A stretch of 64,000 nucleotides of DNA from Paenibacillus oceani (GCF_014705615.1 NZ_JACXJA010000010.1:186001-250000); one strand, 5' to 3'; shown: positions 28,189 to 37,792, counted from the stretch's first letter. Notes: a model not told the origin generated them from the sequence alone. Numbers and translations: made by a program.

Positions 28189-28689
28189 CTACAGAGAAAG
28201 CCCCTCTTTGATTTGTTCCATATGCCTTAGTTCATGTAAATACAGCGATCTGACCCAGTCCGACAACAACATCTCTTTGAAGACCGGATGTGTAAAATGT
28301 CTTCGGTTCAGCAAGGACGGATCTTCTACTGCGTTTAATAGTTCATTCAACCTTTCTCGGGAATAGTGCAGCTTTTCAATGATCGATTCGGCTCGCACGA
28401 TTTCATCGGTCGGTCTGGCAATGTCGGGGGCTTCCCATTTATGACTCCGATCCAGCATAAATTGTAACGGTTTATTTTCTACGGGTGAATCCTCATTACT
28501 CTTTAACGCTTTCTTTATTGCCATCACGTACAATTCCTCTGTCCTACTCAAGTGCTGGCACACCTGGCCGATACTCCAGCTGCGGGGATCTTTCCGTTTG
28601 TTTAATTGCTCTTCACTCAGATCTTTAATCATTTCCAGCAAACCGTCTCTCGTTTCTTTTAAGTGTTGCCTGATTTCCTGAAGCTCCAT
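28189..28689 (-). CDS. DinB-family protein
   Basis: 166 residues, an all-helical four-helix bundle of the DinB/YfiT type. The three metal-binding histidine regions are visible (GQVCQHLSRTEE, RRHFTHPVF, LHELRHMEQIK). Family members include DNA-damage-induced proteins and bacillithiol or mycothiol-dependent transferases; the specific role is unknown. GAGGAGGGG precedes the ATG. Transcribed alone, 83 bp downstream of the GH31-AraC fusion gene on the same strand. Confidence 0.85.
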   Translation of the reverse strand: MELQEIRQHLKETRDGLLEMIKDLSEEQLNKRKDPRSWSIGQVCQHLSRTEELYVMAIKKALKSNEDSPVENKPLQFMLDRSHKWEAPDIARPTDEIVRAESIIEKLHYSRERLNELLNAVEDPSLLNRRHFTHPVFKEMLLSDWVRSLYLHELRHMEQIKEGLSL

Positions 28690-28772
28690 GATAAATCCCC
28701 TCCTCTATTCCATATCTTACCACATGTTGCTCTCCCCTTTCGAGACAGCTCCTTGCGGTTCACGAATGAACG

Positions 28773-31685
28773 TTATCTGCCGCGTTTGAACGTCTCGGGC
28801 GGGGAGCCCCAATACTTTGCAAACACTCTCGAAAAGTGGCTCGTATCCTGAAAGCCGCTTTCGGCAGCCGCTTCGTACACTTTCATGCCGGATTCCAGAT
28901 ACGATCGGGCCCGGTTCATCCGCTGCATCAGAACGTAACTGGAGAACGGTTGCCCGACTTGCCGCTTGAACAGACGGCTCAAATAAAACGGATGCATATT
29001 GGTTCGCTTGGCGACCTGCTGCAAAGAAAGCTTTTGCTTCAGCTCGGTCTCCACGATCGCCAGCGCCTGCCGGATCACGGGGTGCATGTCGGCGCCGGCC
29101 GGAGGACGCGCAAAGTCCATGATCCGCCAGGCAAGGCGGCTGAGCAAAGCGAGTCCCTGAGCCGGAGCCCGGATTCGATGCATCGTGTAAACAGGCTCCA
29201 AGTCTTTGCCCCACACCTCCGAAGCCGCCCACCCACGACGGTTTACATAGTTGATGAGCAAGGAGCAGCCGTGCAGCAGGCGCAGCCGCCAGTCGTCTCC
29301 TGCTTGATTCCACCAGTTCGAGAGCAACATGCCGAACGCTTCCTTGTCCGTTGTCTCCAAGCCTATAATCAATTCCTCGTCAGCAGCGGCTCCCGACACG
29401 GCAGCTACCGCTTCCCCCCTTTCCGGCAGACTTGCAGCCGGATCGACCAGGCTCACCTTCACCTTCGCTCCCGTCCGCGCAGCATCCGTAACCTCCAGCT
29501 GAACGCATCGGCTATGTCGGATATATCGCCATCCGGATCGCGACTTCGCCTTGCCCCCCTTTTCCGGCAGCGGCATCCCGTTCAGTTCGATACCGGCTGG
29601 TCGGCCGCCGGTGAATACAGACAGCTCGTAGCTCCGCTTGTCCGGCATTCCGGCATACGATCCGGTTCGAGGCCCGATTATCACCGTGATCTGTCCGGCT
29701 TCCGACTCGCAGGAAACTTCTGTAGTGGCCATATGGCCATGCTCCTGGGCCAGCGTTATCCCGTCATCCTCAACTATCGTAAACCGACTGCGCTCTCCCG
29801 GATAAATATGCAGCGTCATGCGTGTAATCTCCGTCTGCCCCACGTATTCGATTTCCGGCCACAACGGTAAAATCGCGCCTTCGCGTACAAACAAAGGCCC
29901 CCCCGCCTCATCAGGGATTGTGCAAGAAACCGTCTGTCCGCCTTCCAACGTTTCGCCCGTCCAATAGTTGATCCAACGGCCTTCGGGCAAGTAAACGCGA
30001 TCGGTAAAAACAGCTACCAGCAAAAACGGTCCCAGCATGTACTGCTGACGCAATTCTCCGCAATGCGGGTCGTCCGGAAACATAAGCGGCATCGCTCTGG
30101 CAATCGGCATTCCCGTACGAGCGGCAACGTGCGCCGTTGCATACACGTATGGCAGCAGCCGGTACCTCAACCTGGCATATTTGCGGAACATATCCCGGAG
30201 AGGTTTTTCCAGAACGCACGGATTCCGGAAGTAGCTGCCGCTATTGATAAACGACCAGGGCTGCAAAAAACCGGCATGGATGCTTTCGCGCATATCCACG
30301 TTAATATGGGAAGCGGTGTGCGCATGACCCGACAAACCCATGCTTAGCGCCTGAACGACCGCCACGACGCCGCTGTTGTATCGGCCCGATTCCAAAGCGG
30401 TAAACTGCTGGATGCCGGTATACCCTGAAACACAATGGATAAACGGTCTTTTCCCCGTTTGCTCCACATATCCGTCATAAGTTTGCTTGACCAGCAGTAC
30501 CGGATACAAATTGCACAGCTCGCGGTCTTTCATGCCATTTGTCCACTTCCGGTACCGTTCCGTTTCCATGCTCATCTGACTGTAGGAGGAGTAGCGAAAG
30601 GACGCGACCCCCTCTTCGGCGAACGGGCGCAAATGAGCATACCATGGCTCCGGCTCGACATCAGTACCGCTTCCGGCTGCTTGGCTCACAGAAACTTCCG
30701 CATACGCTGTCAGATCATAGTTGATGCAGTGCATCAGCAGGCCGAGCTTGAAGCCATGCCGCTGCAGCATGTCCATAAACGTAAACGAGCGGTCCTGACC
30801 GCCTGTCGGCGCGGAAAAACGCGTCGAATGCCACCGCATATCCGTCGCTTCCCCGTTGCCTGTATCGTTCCAGCCGCTGCCTAGACCGATGAGATCGCAT
30901 GGGATGCCTTCCTGCCGGAACTTCAGTACGTCATCCAGCAACTCCCGATCATGGGTCGTCATGTCGCGAATATAGGCCAAACCGTACGCCCAGATCGGCA
31001 GCAGCCTGGGCTTGCCGGCTATATCCGTGTACCGCTCCAACAACTCCCGGTAATCGTCTCCGCCGAATACATAAAGATCAAGCTCCCCTTCTTCAGCAGT
31101 GATCCTCATCTCGTCCGGATTCGTATGGCCCAGATCGAAGGCTTGCGGCCATGTCGTATTGATCAATAAAGCCCAACCGCCGCTGCTCATTACGAAAGGA
31201 ACCGGTACCGGGCATCCGTCTGGCGTGGCCGACAGGACAGTTCGGCTGCCGCGCAGTTGAAGCCGATCAGGTACGGCATTCCCCAAGCCGTAGAGCCGTT
31301 CCCCCTCCGTCAAGGCAAAGCGGATATCAAATCCCCCCTCCGCGCCGATCGTCAGGGCCGACATCGTAAGCGGCAAACGTTCCTTGCCCGAACCCCGAAA
31401 CGTGATCGGTCCGTCGGTACTCCCGATGTGCAGGCTAGCCTGTTCGGTACGTATGGTGAACGAGCACTCCGTTTCTTCCGTCTCCACTGCGACGGTCCGG
31501 CCCGTCTTCCGCAAGATGCCGTATCGATGAAGCGTCGATTCGGTAAAATCTCCGTGAGCCTTTGCCCGGATGCGAAACGTACGGGGCGCGACCGCGAAGG
31601 CCGCCAGCTTTCCTCCGTTTGACCAACCCGTTTGCAGACCGCGTTCATCATCAGCCGCCGGACCGTCTCCATCGTATCTCCGCAT
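28773..31685 (-). CDS. GH31-like glycosidase domain fused to an AraC DNA-binding domain
   Basis: 970 residues from ATG 31683-31685, chosen because GAGGAG precedes it; a GTG 45 bases upstream has no site. Residues about 1-225 are the GH31 N-terminal beta-sandwich (RLYGLGNAVPDRLQLRG). About 226-560 is the barrel (KPRLLPIWAYGLAYIRD, FKLGLLMHCINYDL, RAMPLMFPDDPHCGELRQQYM, YLPEGRWINYWTGE). Next come GH31 C-terminal beta domains to about 740. A linker leads to a complete AraC domain at about 869-968 (LSLQQVAKRTNMHPFYLSRL, VYEAAAESGFQDTSHFSRVF). The nucleophile motif FKxDFGE is replaced by FRYSSYS (Asp to Ser366), and the acid/base GGD by SGR (Arg435), so hydrolysis is unlikely. It is probably a sugar-sensing regulator, divergent from the Gfo/Idh and solute-binding genes at 31882. 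Confidence 0.88.
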   Translation of the reverse strand: MRRYDGDGPAADDERGLQTGWSNGGKLAAFAVAPRTFRIRAKAHGDFTESTLHRYGILRKTGRTVAVETEETECSFTIRTEQASLHIGSTDGPITFRGSGKERLPLTMSALTIGAEGGFDIRFALTEGERLYGLGNAVPDRLQLRGSRTVLSATPDGCPVPVPFVMSSGGWALLINTTWPQAFDLGHTNPDEMRITAEEGELDLYVFGGDDYRELLERYTDIAGKPRLLPIWAYGLAYIRDMTTHDRELLDDVLKFRQEGIPCDLIGLGSGWNDTGNGEATDMRWHSTRFSAPTGGQDRSFTFMDMLQRHGFKLGLLMHCINYDLTAYAEVSVSQAAGSGTDVEPEPWYAHLRPFAEEGVASFRYSSYSQMSMETERYRKWTNGMKDRELCNLYPVLLVKQTYDGYVEQTGKRPFIHCVSGYTGIQQFTALESGRYNSGVVAVVQALSMGLSGHAHTASHINVDMRESIHAGFLQPWSFINSGSYFRNPCVLEKPLRDMFRKYARLRYRLLPYVYATAHVAARTGMPIARAMPLMFPDDPHCGELRQQYMLGPFLLVAVFTDRVYLPEGRWINYWTGETLEGGQTVSCTIPDEAGGPLFVREGAILPLWPEIEYVGQTEITRMTLHIYPGERSRFTIVEDDGITLAQEHGHMATTEVSCESEAGQITVIIGPRTGSYAGMPDKRSYELSVFTGGRPAGIELNGMPLPEKGGKAKSRSGWRYIRHSRCVQLEVTDAARTGAKVKVSLVDPAASLPERGEAVAAVSGAAADEELIIGLETTDKEAFGMLLSNWWNQAGDDWRLRLLHGCSLLINYVNRRGWAASEVWGKDLEPVYTMHRIRAPAQGLALLSRLAWRIMDFARPPAGADMHPVIRQALAIVETELKQKLSLQQVAKRTNMHPFYLSRLFKRQVGQPFSSYVLMQRMNRARSYLESGMKVYEAAAESGFQDTSHFSRVFAKYWGSPPETFKRGR

Positions 31686-31881
31686 GCACCGTTCACTCTC
31701 CTCTTTTATGATCGTTATTTCCGCCGGCACACGGATGGAAAGTTATGAACATCCATGATAACAGAGGAGTTGGTTATCGATCGTCAAACAATGGTTATCG
31801 TACGCACATACTCTGCACCATTCATCCATGCTAATCTGAGGGTGCACATTTCAATCAAATGAAACCAAGGGGGCGCACAAG

Positions 31882-33114
31882 TTGAAAAAAATAGCGGTTG
31901 CCGGCGCGGGAGCGCGCGCTCATATTCTCGTGAAACCGTTGGCCACACAATTTCGCGAAGAGGTCGAACTGGTAGGCGTCTATGATCAGAATCCGTCCAG
32001 AGCGCGCTTGCTCGCGGAAGAATGCGGACATGTTCCGGTTTACGACAGCTTCGACAGCATGCTGCTGAAGAGCGGCACGGATCTTGTATTGATCACGACG
32101 ATGGACAGTACACATGATGCCTTCATTATCCGGGCATTGGAAGCCGGACTCGACGTCATTACCGAGAAACCGATGACTACGGATGCCGTGAAATGCCAGT
32201 CCATTCTGGATGCCGAGAAACGGACCGGCCGCAACATCAAGGTCGCTTTCAATTGCCGCTATATGCCCTACATGATGCGGGTAAAAGAGCTGCTGGACGC
32301 CGGTACGATCGGAGACATCCTCAGCGTGGACTACAATTGGTATCTGGACTCGAACCATGGCGCGCAATATTTCCGGAGATGGCATCGCCATATGAGCAAC
32401 AGCGGAGGGCTGCTCGTCCATAAGTCGACACATCACTTCGATCTGGCCAACTGGTGGCTGAGCGACGAGCCCATTGATGTAAGCGCCTTCGGTGAACGGC
32501 GTTATTTCGGCCCGACGCGCGAGGAACGCGGCTTCCGCTGCTTGAATTGCAGCTTTGCAAACACGTGCGAGTTTTATTTCGATATTACGCAACACCCGTT
32601 CAACAACGACTATTTTTATAAAAGCGAGACGGACGACGGCTATATTCGCGATCGGTGCGTATTCGGCGACGATATCGATATTTACGATACGATGTCTGTC
32701 CATGTCCGCTACCGGAAAGGTACTGTCTTGAATTACTCCCTGGTTGCGCATAGCCCGTACAAAAATTGGACCGCCACCTTCAATGGCACCAAGGGCAGAA
32801 TCGAGGCCGGCGAATATTACACCGGCGACAGGGCGGACGAGCCGACGCAGCAGATTCACCTCTTCAATCGAAAAGGGGAAAAAGTTGTGTATGAAGCCCG
32901 AAAAGCAACGGGTTCGCATGGAGGGAGCGACGACCGTATCCGCAAAATGTTCGTGCAGAACGAACCGGTTGATCCGTTGGGGCAGCGGGCCGGTTCCTGG
33001 GAAGGCGCCCTGTCCATGCTCATTGGAGCGGCCGCGAATATCTCGATCCAGGAACAACGGAAAGTAACGATCCAAGAACTGTTGAATCCGAATGCAATCA
33101 CCAACCAGCGATGA
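31882..33114 (+). CDS. Gfo/Idh/MocA-family NAD(P)-dependent oxidoreductase
   Basis: 410 residues with a TTG start behind AAGGGGGC. The N-terminal Rossmann fold (KKIAVAGAGARAHILVKPL) and the EKP catalytic motif (VITEKPMTTD, about 95-104) are present, followed by the family's mixed alpha/beta domain (NSGGLLVHKSTHHFDLANWW). An unusual feature is a cysteine cluster, FRCLNCSFANTCEFYF (about 215-230), possibly a metal site. It probably oxidises or epimerises a sugar or inositol. Its stop codon is 18 bp before the GTG of the solute-binding protein gene, so the two are an operon, divergent from the GH31-AraC regulator. Confidence 0.9.
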   Translation: MKKIAVAGAGARAHILVKPLATQFREEVELVGVYDQNPSRARLLAEECGHVPVYDSFDSMLLKSGTDLVLITTMDSTHDAFIIRALEAGLDVITEKPMTTDAVKCQSILDAEKRTGRNIKVAFNCRYMPYMMRVKELLDAGTIGDILSVDYNWYLDSNHGAQYFRRWHRHMSNSGGLLVHKSTHHFDLANWWLSDEPIDVSAFGERRYFGPTREERGFRCLNCSFANTCEFYFDITQHPFNNDYFYKSETDDGYIRDRCVFGDDIDIYDTMSVHVRYRKGTVLNYSLVAHSPYKNWTATFNGTKGRIEAGEYYTGDRADEPTQQIHLFNRKGEKVVYEARKATGSHGGSDDRIRKMFVQNEPVDPLGQRAGSWEGALSMLIGAAANISIQEQRKVTIQELLNPNAITNQR

Positions 33115-33131
33115 TAAAGGAGAGGACATCC

Positions 33132-34505
33132 GTGAAATCCGTGAAACCCATTCCGACCACTTCAAGTAAAACCAAGCGAGCCGTCAGTTGCCGGGCTGCC
33201 ATGACAGCCTTGCTGCTGGTGCTTGCGTCCGGCTGCGCTTCCGCTCCGGCTGAAACCATTCGCGAGGCCGGGGACGCCTCCCCGCAAGACGGCCGGAACG
33301 AACAAGCGAAGCTTGTATTTTACTCCAATAACGGCAACTCCGAAGAAAGCTTCAATCAATCCTTCGGCAATGCCCTGCGTAAAAAATTTCCGAACTACAC
33401 GATCGAATACATCCGCGCCGCAACAGGTACATCGTTGCAGGATGTACTGGCCTCGGGCACGAAATTCGACATTTTCTTTACTACCATCGGCAACTTCGAA
33501 CGTTATATGATCGAAAGCGGCATGGAATACGATATGCGCGAGCTGATCAAGAAACATAACGTCTCCTTCTCTGATCTGGACCCGGTTTACGTGGAGTATA
33601 TGAATGGTGTCGCAGGCGGTGCGATCTACGGTTTCCCGATCCAAAACAACGTGATGACCTTGTACTACAACAAGACATTGTTCCAGAAATTCGGCGTCCC
33701 CTTCCCGCAAAACGGCATGACCTGGGATGAAGCGATCGAATTGGGGCGAAAGCTGACCCGGCAGGAATCCGGTACCTCTTATGTCGGATTAACCGTAAAT
33801 CCGGCCAACACCGCCAACCAGAATCAGTTTTCGCTGCCGAGTGTCGATCCATCTACGATGACACCGACAATTAACACGAATCCACTTTGGAAACCGTTAT
33901 TCGAAACGTTGTTTGTTCGCCCATTCGAAAATGAAATCGCCCGCACGGAAACGATCCGACTGAAAAAAATACCCGACCATTACACCTTCGTACGGGACCA
34001 AACGTTAGCCATGTACGGCTATTCGTCGGGATTGATCACCGCCTTGGGCGAGGAAATGAAACAGATCGATTGGGACATCGCGGCGCTGCCTGCTTTTCGC
34101 GAAAAACCGGGGGTTGGCGCGCAGCCTTATCCGATCCAGATGGGCATCACTTCATTCAGTGAGAACAAGGATGCCGCTATGACGGCCTTGAAATTCCTGC
34201 TTTCCGAAGAATACCAGAAAGAAATATCCGAGAAGGGACAAATGCCGGTACTGAAACTGGAGAGCGTAAAGCAAGCCTTCGGCAGCAAGTCCGCCTTCAG
34301 CAATAAAAATTATTCGGCCTTATTTTATAACAAGATGGCTTCGATCGCCTTTAAAACTCCGCCTTACGGCGCCGCCATCGACCGGTTTTATACGAACGGC
34401 GCCTTACAGCTGGCACAAGGACAAACCGACATCAACACCCTGTTCCGCCAAGCGGAGGAAGAGGCGACGAAAGAGATTAACGCGCTAAGACAAAACGCGA
34501 AATAA
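33132..34505 (+). CDS. Extracellular solute-binding lipoprotein
   Basis: 457 residues from the GTG at 33132, preceded six bases earlier by AAAGGAGAGG; an upstream ATG at 33111 overlaps the previous stop codon and lacks a site. Signal region RAAMTALLLVLASGC with lipobox LASGC. The family 1 fold shows LVFYSNNGNSEESFNQSFGN and MTLYYNKTLFQKFGVPFPQN. It is closest in this window to 24369 and 38158. Second gene of an operon with the Gfo/Idh dehydrogenase, which likely acts on the imported sugar. It ends at a strong terminator. Confidence 0.92.
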   Translation: MKSVKPIPTTSSKTKRAVSCRAAMTALLLVLASGCASAPAETIREAGDASPQDGRNEQAKLVFYSNNGNSEESFNQSFGNALRKKFPNYTIEYIRAATGTSLQDVLASGTKFDIFFTTIGNFERYMIESGMEYDMRELIKKHNVSFSDLDPVYVEYMNGVAGGAIYGFPIQNNVMTLYYNKTLFQKFGVPFPQNGMTWDEAIELGRKLTRQESGTSYVGLTVNPANTANQNQFSLPSVDPSTMTPTINTNPLWKPLFETLFVRPFENEIARTETIRLKKIPDHYTFVRDQTLAMYGYSSGLITALGEEMKQIDWDIAALPAFREKPGVGAQPYPIQMGITSFSENKDAAMTALKFLLSEEYQKEISEKGQMPVLKLESVKQAFGSKSAFSNKNYSALFYNKMASIAFKTPPYGAAIDRFYTNGALQLAQGQTDINTLFRQAEEEATKEINALRQNAK

Positions 34506-34522
34506 TCGGCAAGGACCGTTAA

Positions 34523-34563
34523 AGCCTCTAATCCGCTCTGAATGCGGATTAGAGGCTCTTTTA
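34523..34563. terminator. Strong terminator between convergent genes
   Basis: AGCCTCTAATCCGC pairs perfectly with GCGGATTAGAGGCT across a 7-base loop, followed by CTTTT. It lies between the convergent solute-binding (33132) and Tat beta-helix (34574) genes and may act in both directions. Confidence 0.85.
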
Positions 34564-34573
34564 TGTCGACAAC

Positions 34574-36499
34574 TCAGATCGACCATACGCCGGGAAACAG
34601 CGCTTGCGCCTTATAGATCATGCCCGGTTCGATCAGCAGACTTGTCGCCCCGGCCGCTCCAGACAGCTGCAGCACATCCGTTCCGGAAGCCAGCAGCCGG
34701 ATCTTTCCTCCCGATTGGGAAGCGTTGACGAATACATACTCCAGCCCAATCGATACTGCGGAATCGGGCAGTTGTACCTCCTTCGTCCCCGTTTCGGCGG
34801 CCGGAAGCATCAGTTCGATCCCTGCGAATAATCCGCCGCTCAAGGTGAGGTCGTCATCCAGTACATATCTGGGTCGAGGCCCCGTATAGGTCAGCCGGCT
34901 AGAGTCGGAGACGTTAATGCGCAAAAAACCGCGATCGCCATCCAGATCGTTCTCCGAATACGGATCGATAATGTGCAGGCCGTTGATCGACGCCCCGGAT
35001 GCCGCATATGCCCAAAAAGGGACGAGCATCTGCGGCGTGCTCCTCGTATCGATGGCCCTCGGACGAATTAGCGTTATTTTGCCGATGCGAACCTGACCGC
35101 TCGTCACATGGGAAGCGACGATATGGATCGAGAACGCGCTCCTCTCCTGCGAGTAGGGAGAGCCGGAAACGGCCGCCTCGTTGGGGTCCTGTACGGTGAC
35201 GTCCGTCGCGATCACTTCGGGCGCATTCGGCCCCCAACGCGCCCACTCCACCGCCTTGCGTTCCGGCCGCACGATCGTCGCCTTCTCGATCACGATCGAG
35301 CCCCGGATCTTTTTCGTGTGGTTAACCCCGCCGCTCAGTCCGGGAAAGGCGAAGCGGAGTCCCCCGACCGGACCGTCCGACTCGGAACGATAGTTGGCGA
35401 TATATACGTCAAATAACGGATTTACGGTGCTCGAGGCGGTCAGGAAACCTGGTACGAGCTGCAAACCGCCTCGTCCGTTGTTGCTGGTCTTGACATCGAT
35501 AAGCGATACGTCGATCTTGTTCCCGAGCTGACTATTGGGTTCGATATCGATGCCGAAACCCGGGTTCGTCAGGACGATCTTCCCCGTATTGCGGTAATCT
35601 CCCCCGACGATCCGTCCACTCTGGACGGTGACGATCGACAACCCTTGCCTGCGATTGGAATCGGCGATGCAGTCCTGAAGCAAGATATGCTCGGGGATCG
35701 GCAGCGCCGTATTATGCGGGTACACGCCGATATAATAGCCATCGCCCCAAAACTTCTCGGCAGTTCCGTTATGGATGGCGATATGTTTGCTGCCGGAAGC
35801 GATATAAAAACCGAACCCCCACTCTCCGCCAGTCCCCGTATGAGTCCCGATATCCCCGATCACCCAAGGGCGCCACATTGTAACGTGCTCGCAGCCTTGC
35901 AAGTTAAAGAGTACATGCTCGCCGTAAGGGCTCGCTTTGGCTTGAAAACGGAACCGGCCGTCGAACCAATGGGTGCTGTCGCTCGGCGGCCGGATGCCCC
36001 CGTTGAACTTGGTCGCCGGATAAGCGGGGTCGTCGCAATCGATGACCGGCGCTATGTCTCCGGTATAGTAATAGTTCTTCGCCCCTTTGCCATACGCGGC
36101 CCGGACTCGTGCCGTGCAGTCGACGCCCGTCTGGACGCCGACCTGCAACATATCGATTCCCTGCGAGATTTCCAATACGGCGACTTGGCCCGATGCGATC
36201 AACCCGTGATCGGCATAGCCGTCCGGCGACCCGGTATAACCGGCCGTTGGCGTAATGAAGTACCAGGCGCCGCCGCCGTCCCCGGGAGCGTAATAGCCGC
36301 GCGTCCTAACAAGTTGACCGTCCTCCGGCGACGACAAGCTTTTCATCGCGGTGATCGTATCGACTACGATTACTTGTTCGCCGCCGGTCGCCCGCACTTC
36401 AGTCTGACCCAGCACGCCGCCCGCCACCAGCATCGCGCCCGCGCTTGCGGCCGTACCGAGCAATGCCCTGCGGCTCATCCTCATCCTCTTGTTCTCCAC
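34574..36499 (-). CDS. Tat-exported beta-helix (pectate lyase-superfamily) protein
   Basis: 641 residues with a GTG start seven bases after GGAGG. The N-terminus has a twin-arginine signal (MSRRALLGTAASAGAMLVAG, RR at about 9-10). The mature part is a right-handed parallel beta-helix with many short turns (HIAIHNGTAEKFWGDGYYIG, ILLQDCIADSNRRQGLSIVT). It ends in an all-beta module (TDVLQLSGAAGATSLLIEPG). Likely an extracellular polysaccharide-active enzyme, though catalytic residues cannot be assigned. Tat export suggests folding in the cytoplasm first. A perfect cre site lies 127 bp upstream. Monocistronic. Confidence 0.85.
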   Translation of the reverse strand: MENKRMRMSRRALLGTAASAGAMLVAGGVLGQTEVRATGGEQVIVVDTITAMKSLSSPEDGQLVRTRGYYAPGDGGGAWYFITPTAGYTGSPDGYADHGLIASGQVAVLEISQGIDMLQVGVQTGVDCTARVRAAYGKGAKNYYYTGDIAPVIDCDDPAYPATKFNGGIRPPSDSTHWFDGRFRFQAKASPYGEHVLFNLQGCEHVTMWRPWVIGDIGTHTGTGGEWGFGFYIASGSKHIAIHNGTAEKFWGDGYYIGVYPHNTALPIPEHILLQDCIADSNRRQGLSIVTVQSGRIVGGDYRNTGKIVLTNPGFGIDIEPNSQLGNKIDVSLIDVKTSNNGRGGLQLVPGFLTASSTVNPLFDVYIANYRSESDGPVGGLRFAFPGLSGGVNHTKKIRGSIVIEKATIVRPERKAVEWARWGPNAPEVIATDVTVQDPNEAAVSGSPYSQERSAFSIHIVASHVTSGQVRIGKITLIRPRAIDTRSTPQMLVPFWAYAASGASINGLHIIDPYSENDLDGDRGFLRINVSDSSRLTYTGPRPRYVLDDDLTLSGGLFAGIELMLPAAETGTKEVQLPDSAVSIGLEYVFVNASQSGGKIRLLASGTDVLQLSGAAGATSLLIEPGMIYKAQALFPGVWSI

Positions 36500-36625
36500 A
36501 TACAGCCCTCCTTCGTTCCCTTACGCATCCGTTATGAAAATCCTGATCGTCTTGCGTTATTACGAAACGTGTTCATCCAAAACAAAAATGGCGGCATCGC
36601 GATCGTTTTCTGTCCAATAAATAAA

Positions 36626-36639
36626 TGAAAGCGATTTCA
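36626..36639. promoter_or_regulatory. cre site (CcpA operator)
   Basis: TGAAAGCGATTTCA matches the cre consensus TGWAANCGNTNWCA at all 14 positions. It lies 127 bp upstream of the Tat beta-helix gene start, in a position suited to repression by CcpA when preferred sugars are present. Confidence 0.75.
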
Positions 36640-36817
36640 TTTTAACTGAAACCTAAGCAGCTCCAGCCGAGAAGACTTCCCCCTTGCAGTAAAGCCGCAT
36701 GCAGGACTGATATGGCCTCCTTCCTTCCCTACAAGTCCTTCCGCCCGAAGAATTTGTCAAGGTTACAGGCTTTTCTCTACTATATAAAACACGGAAAGGA
36801 GAGGCTATTGCGGAAAA

Positions 36818-36892
36818 GGACAGACCGTATGCCGATCCGGTCACTTTCCCGCTTTCCAGGGATCGGTCTGCCTCAGTCAACAGCTAACCGTT
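36818..36892 (-). terminator. Probable terminator of the AraC gene at 36911
   Basis: On the minus strand CAGACCGATCC (just before 36880) can pair with GGATCGG and GGTCTG further along, forming an interrupted stem with a long loop, followed by TCCTTTT. Base pairing is good but the T-run is weak. Confidence 0.4.
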
Positions 36893-36910
36893 TTTTTGGT
36901 TTCGAAACGG

Positions 36911-37792
36911 CTACCGATACTGTTCTCTGTACTTGCCCGGCGAACAGCCGCATTGGCGAACAAACAATCTCCCGAAGGAAGCGGCATCCTCATAGCCGAC
37001 CCGATGCGCGACAACCGATACAATGTCGTCGGTTTCGATCAGCAATTGCTTGGCTTTTTCGATCCGGATGAACTGCACAAATTCGTATACACTGGTGCCC
37101 CGGTACCGATTGAAATACCGATTTAACTGGCGCTCCCCGACGTAAAACAGTTTTGACAGCAGCGGCAGCGTGATTTTCTGGTTGTAATGCCTTTCTACAT
37201 AACCACAGACCCGACGTACCAGCAGTTCATTCGGAGAAGGGCTTTGCAGGTTATGCTTCCTCTTGTTGTAGTAGCGGGACAGCAGGATGAACAGTTCGGT
37301 CATTCGCAGCTGCACCAGAGCTTGATAACCGGAATCCCGCTGCGTCATTTCCCGATGCAATTCCTCCAGAATGCCCCGCGTTTTGTCCGCGTCAGCCGCC
37401 CCCAAATTCAGCTTGTGGTTAAACCTGATTTCACGATTTAAAAAAGGCTGTACATAAAAAAAATCTAACGAATCGCCCAACCGTAACTCACGAAGCACAT
37501 ACGACGCTATAAAATCCGGATGGAACAAACAGTTGATCACTTCGATAGTCTGACCTTCCGTGACAGTGTATCCGTGCTTCTCGCCCGGGTTAATCATAAA
37601 AATATCGCCTTTGTTGATCTCGTATGAAGTATCTTGGAACAAATGCGTCGCTTGACCGTCATCCACATAAATCAGTTCGACGAATTCGTGAGTGTGCAAA
37701 AGAGGCATGCTTCTTTGGTCATGACGGTTGCGCTGAATCCAAAACGGAAAATTATCGGGATGGTTATAATGAGCCAACGATTTTACCAGCAT
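36911..37792 (-). CDS. AraC-family transcriptional regulator
   Basis: 293 residues with a cupin domain (LLHTHEFVELIYVDDGQATH, DIFMINPGEKHGYTV) and a C-terminal AraC domain (ITLPLLSKLFYVGERQLNRYF, VSVVAHRVGYEDAASFGRLF). GAGGGGGG precedes the ATG. It stands between the Tat beta-helix gene and the solute-binding gene 38158, all leftward. Its target is not obvious because it is not divergent from any of them. Confidence 0.9.
   Translation of the reverse strand: MLVKSLAHYNHPDNFPFWIQRNRHDQRSMPLLHTHEFVELIYVDDGQATHLFQDTSYEINKGDIFMINPGEKHGYTVTEGQTIEVINCLFHPDFIASYVLRELRLGDSLDFFYVQPFLNREIRFNHKLNLGAADADKTRGILEELHREMTQRDSGYQALVQLRMTELFILLSRYYNKRKHNLQSPSPNELLVRRVCGYVERHYNQKITLPLLSKLFYVGERQLNRYFNRYRGTSVYEFVQFIRIEKAKQLLIETDDIVSVVAHRVGYEDAASFGRLFVRQCGCSPGKYREQYR

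Larger units (their letters stand above)
36500..36910. other. Intergenic region with cre site and AraC terminator
   Basis: Holds the leftward promoter and cre site of the Tat beta-helix gene (36500-36650) and, at 36818-36892, a complex inverted repeat that probably ends the AraC gene. No small gene was recognised between. Confidence 0.5.

Noticed and set aside
31855-33165. 436-codon minus-strand frame opposite the Gfo/Idh gene
   Set aside because: Antisense of a gene with clear Rossmann and EKP motifs; no ribosome binding site.
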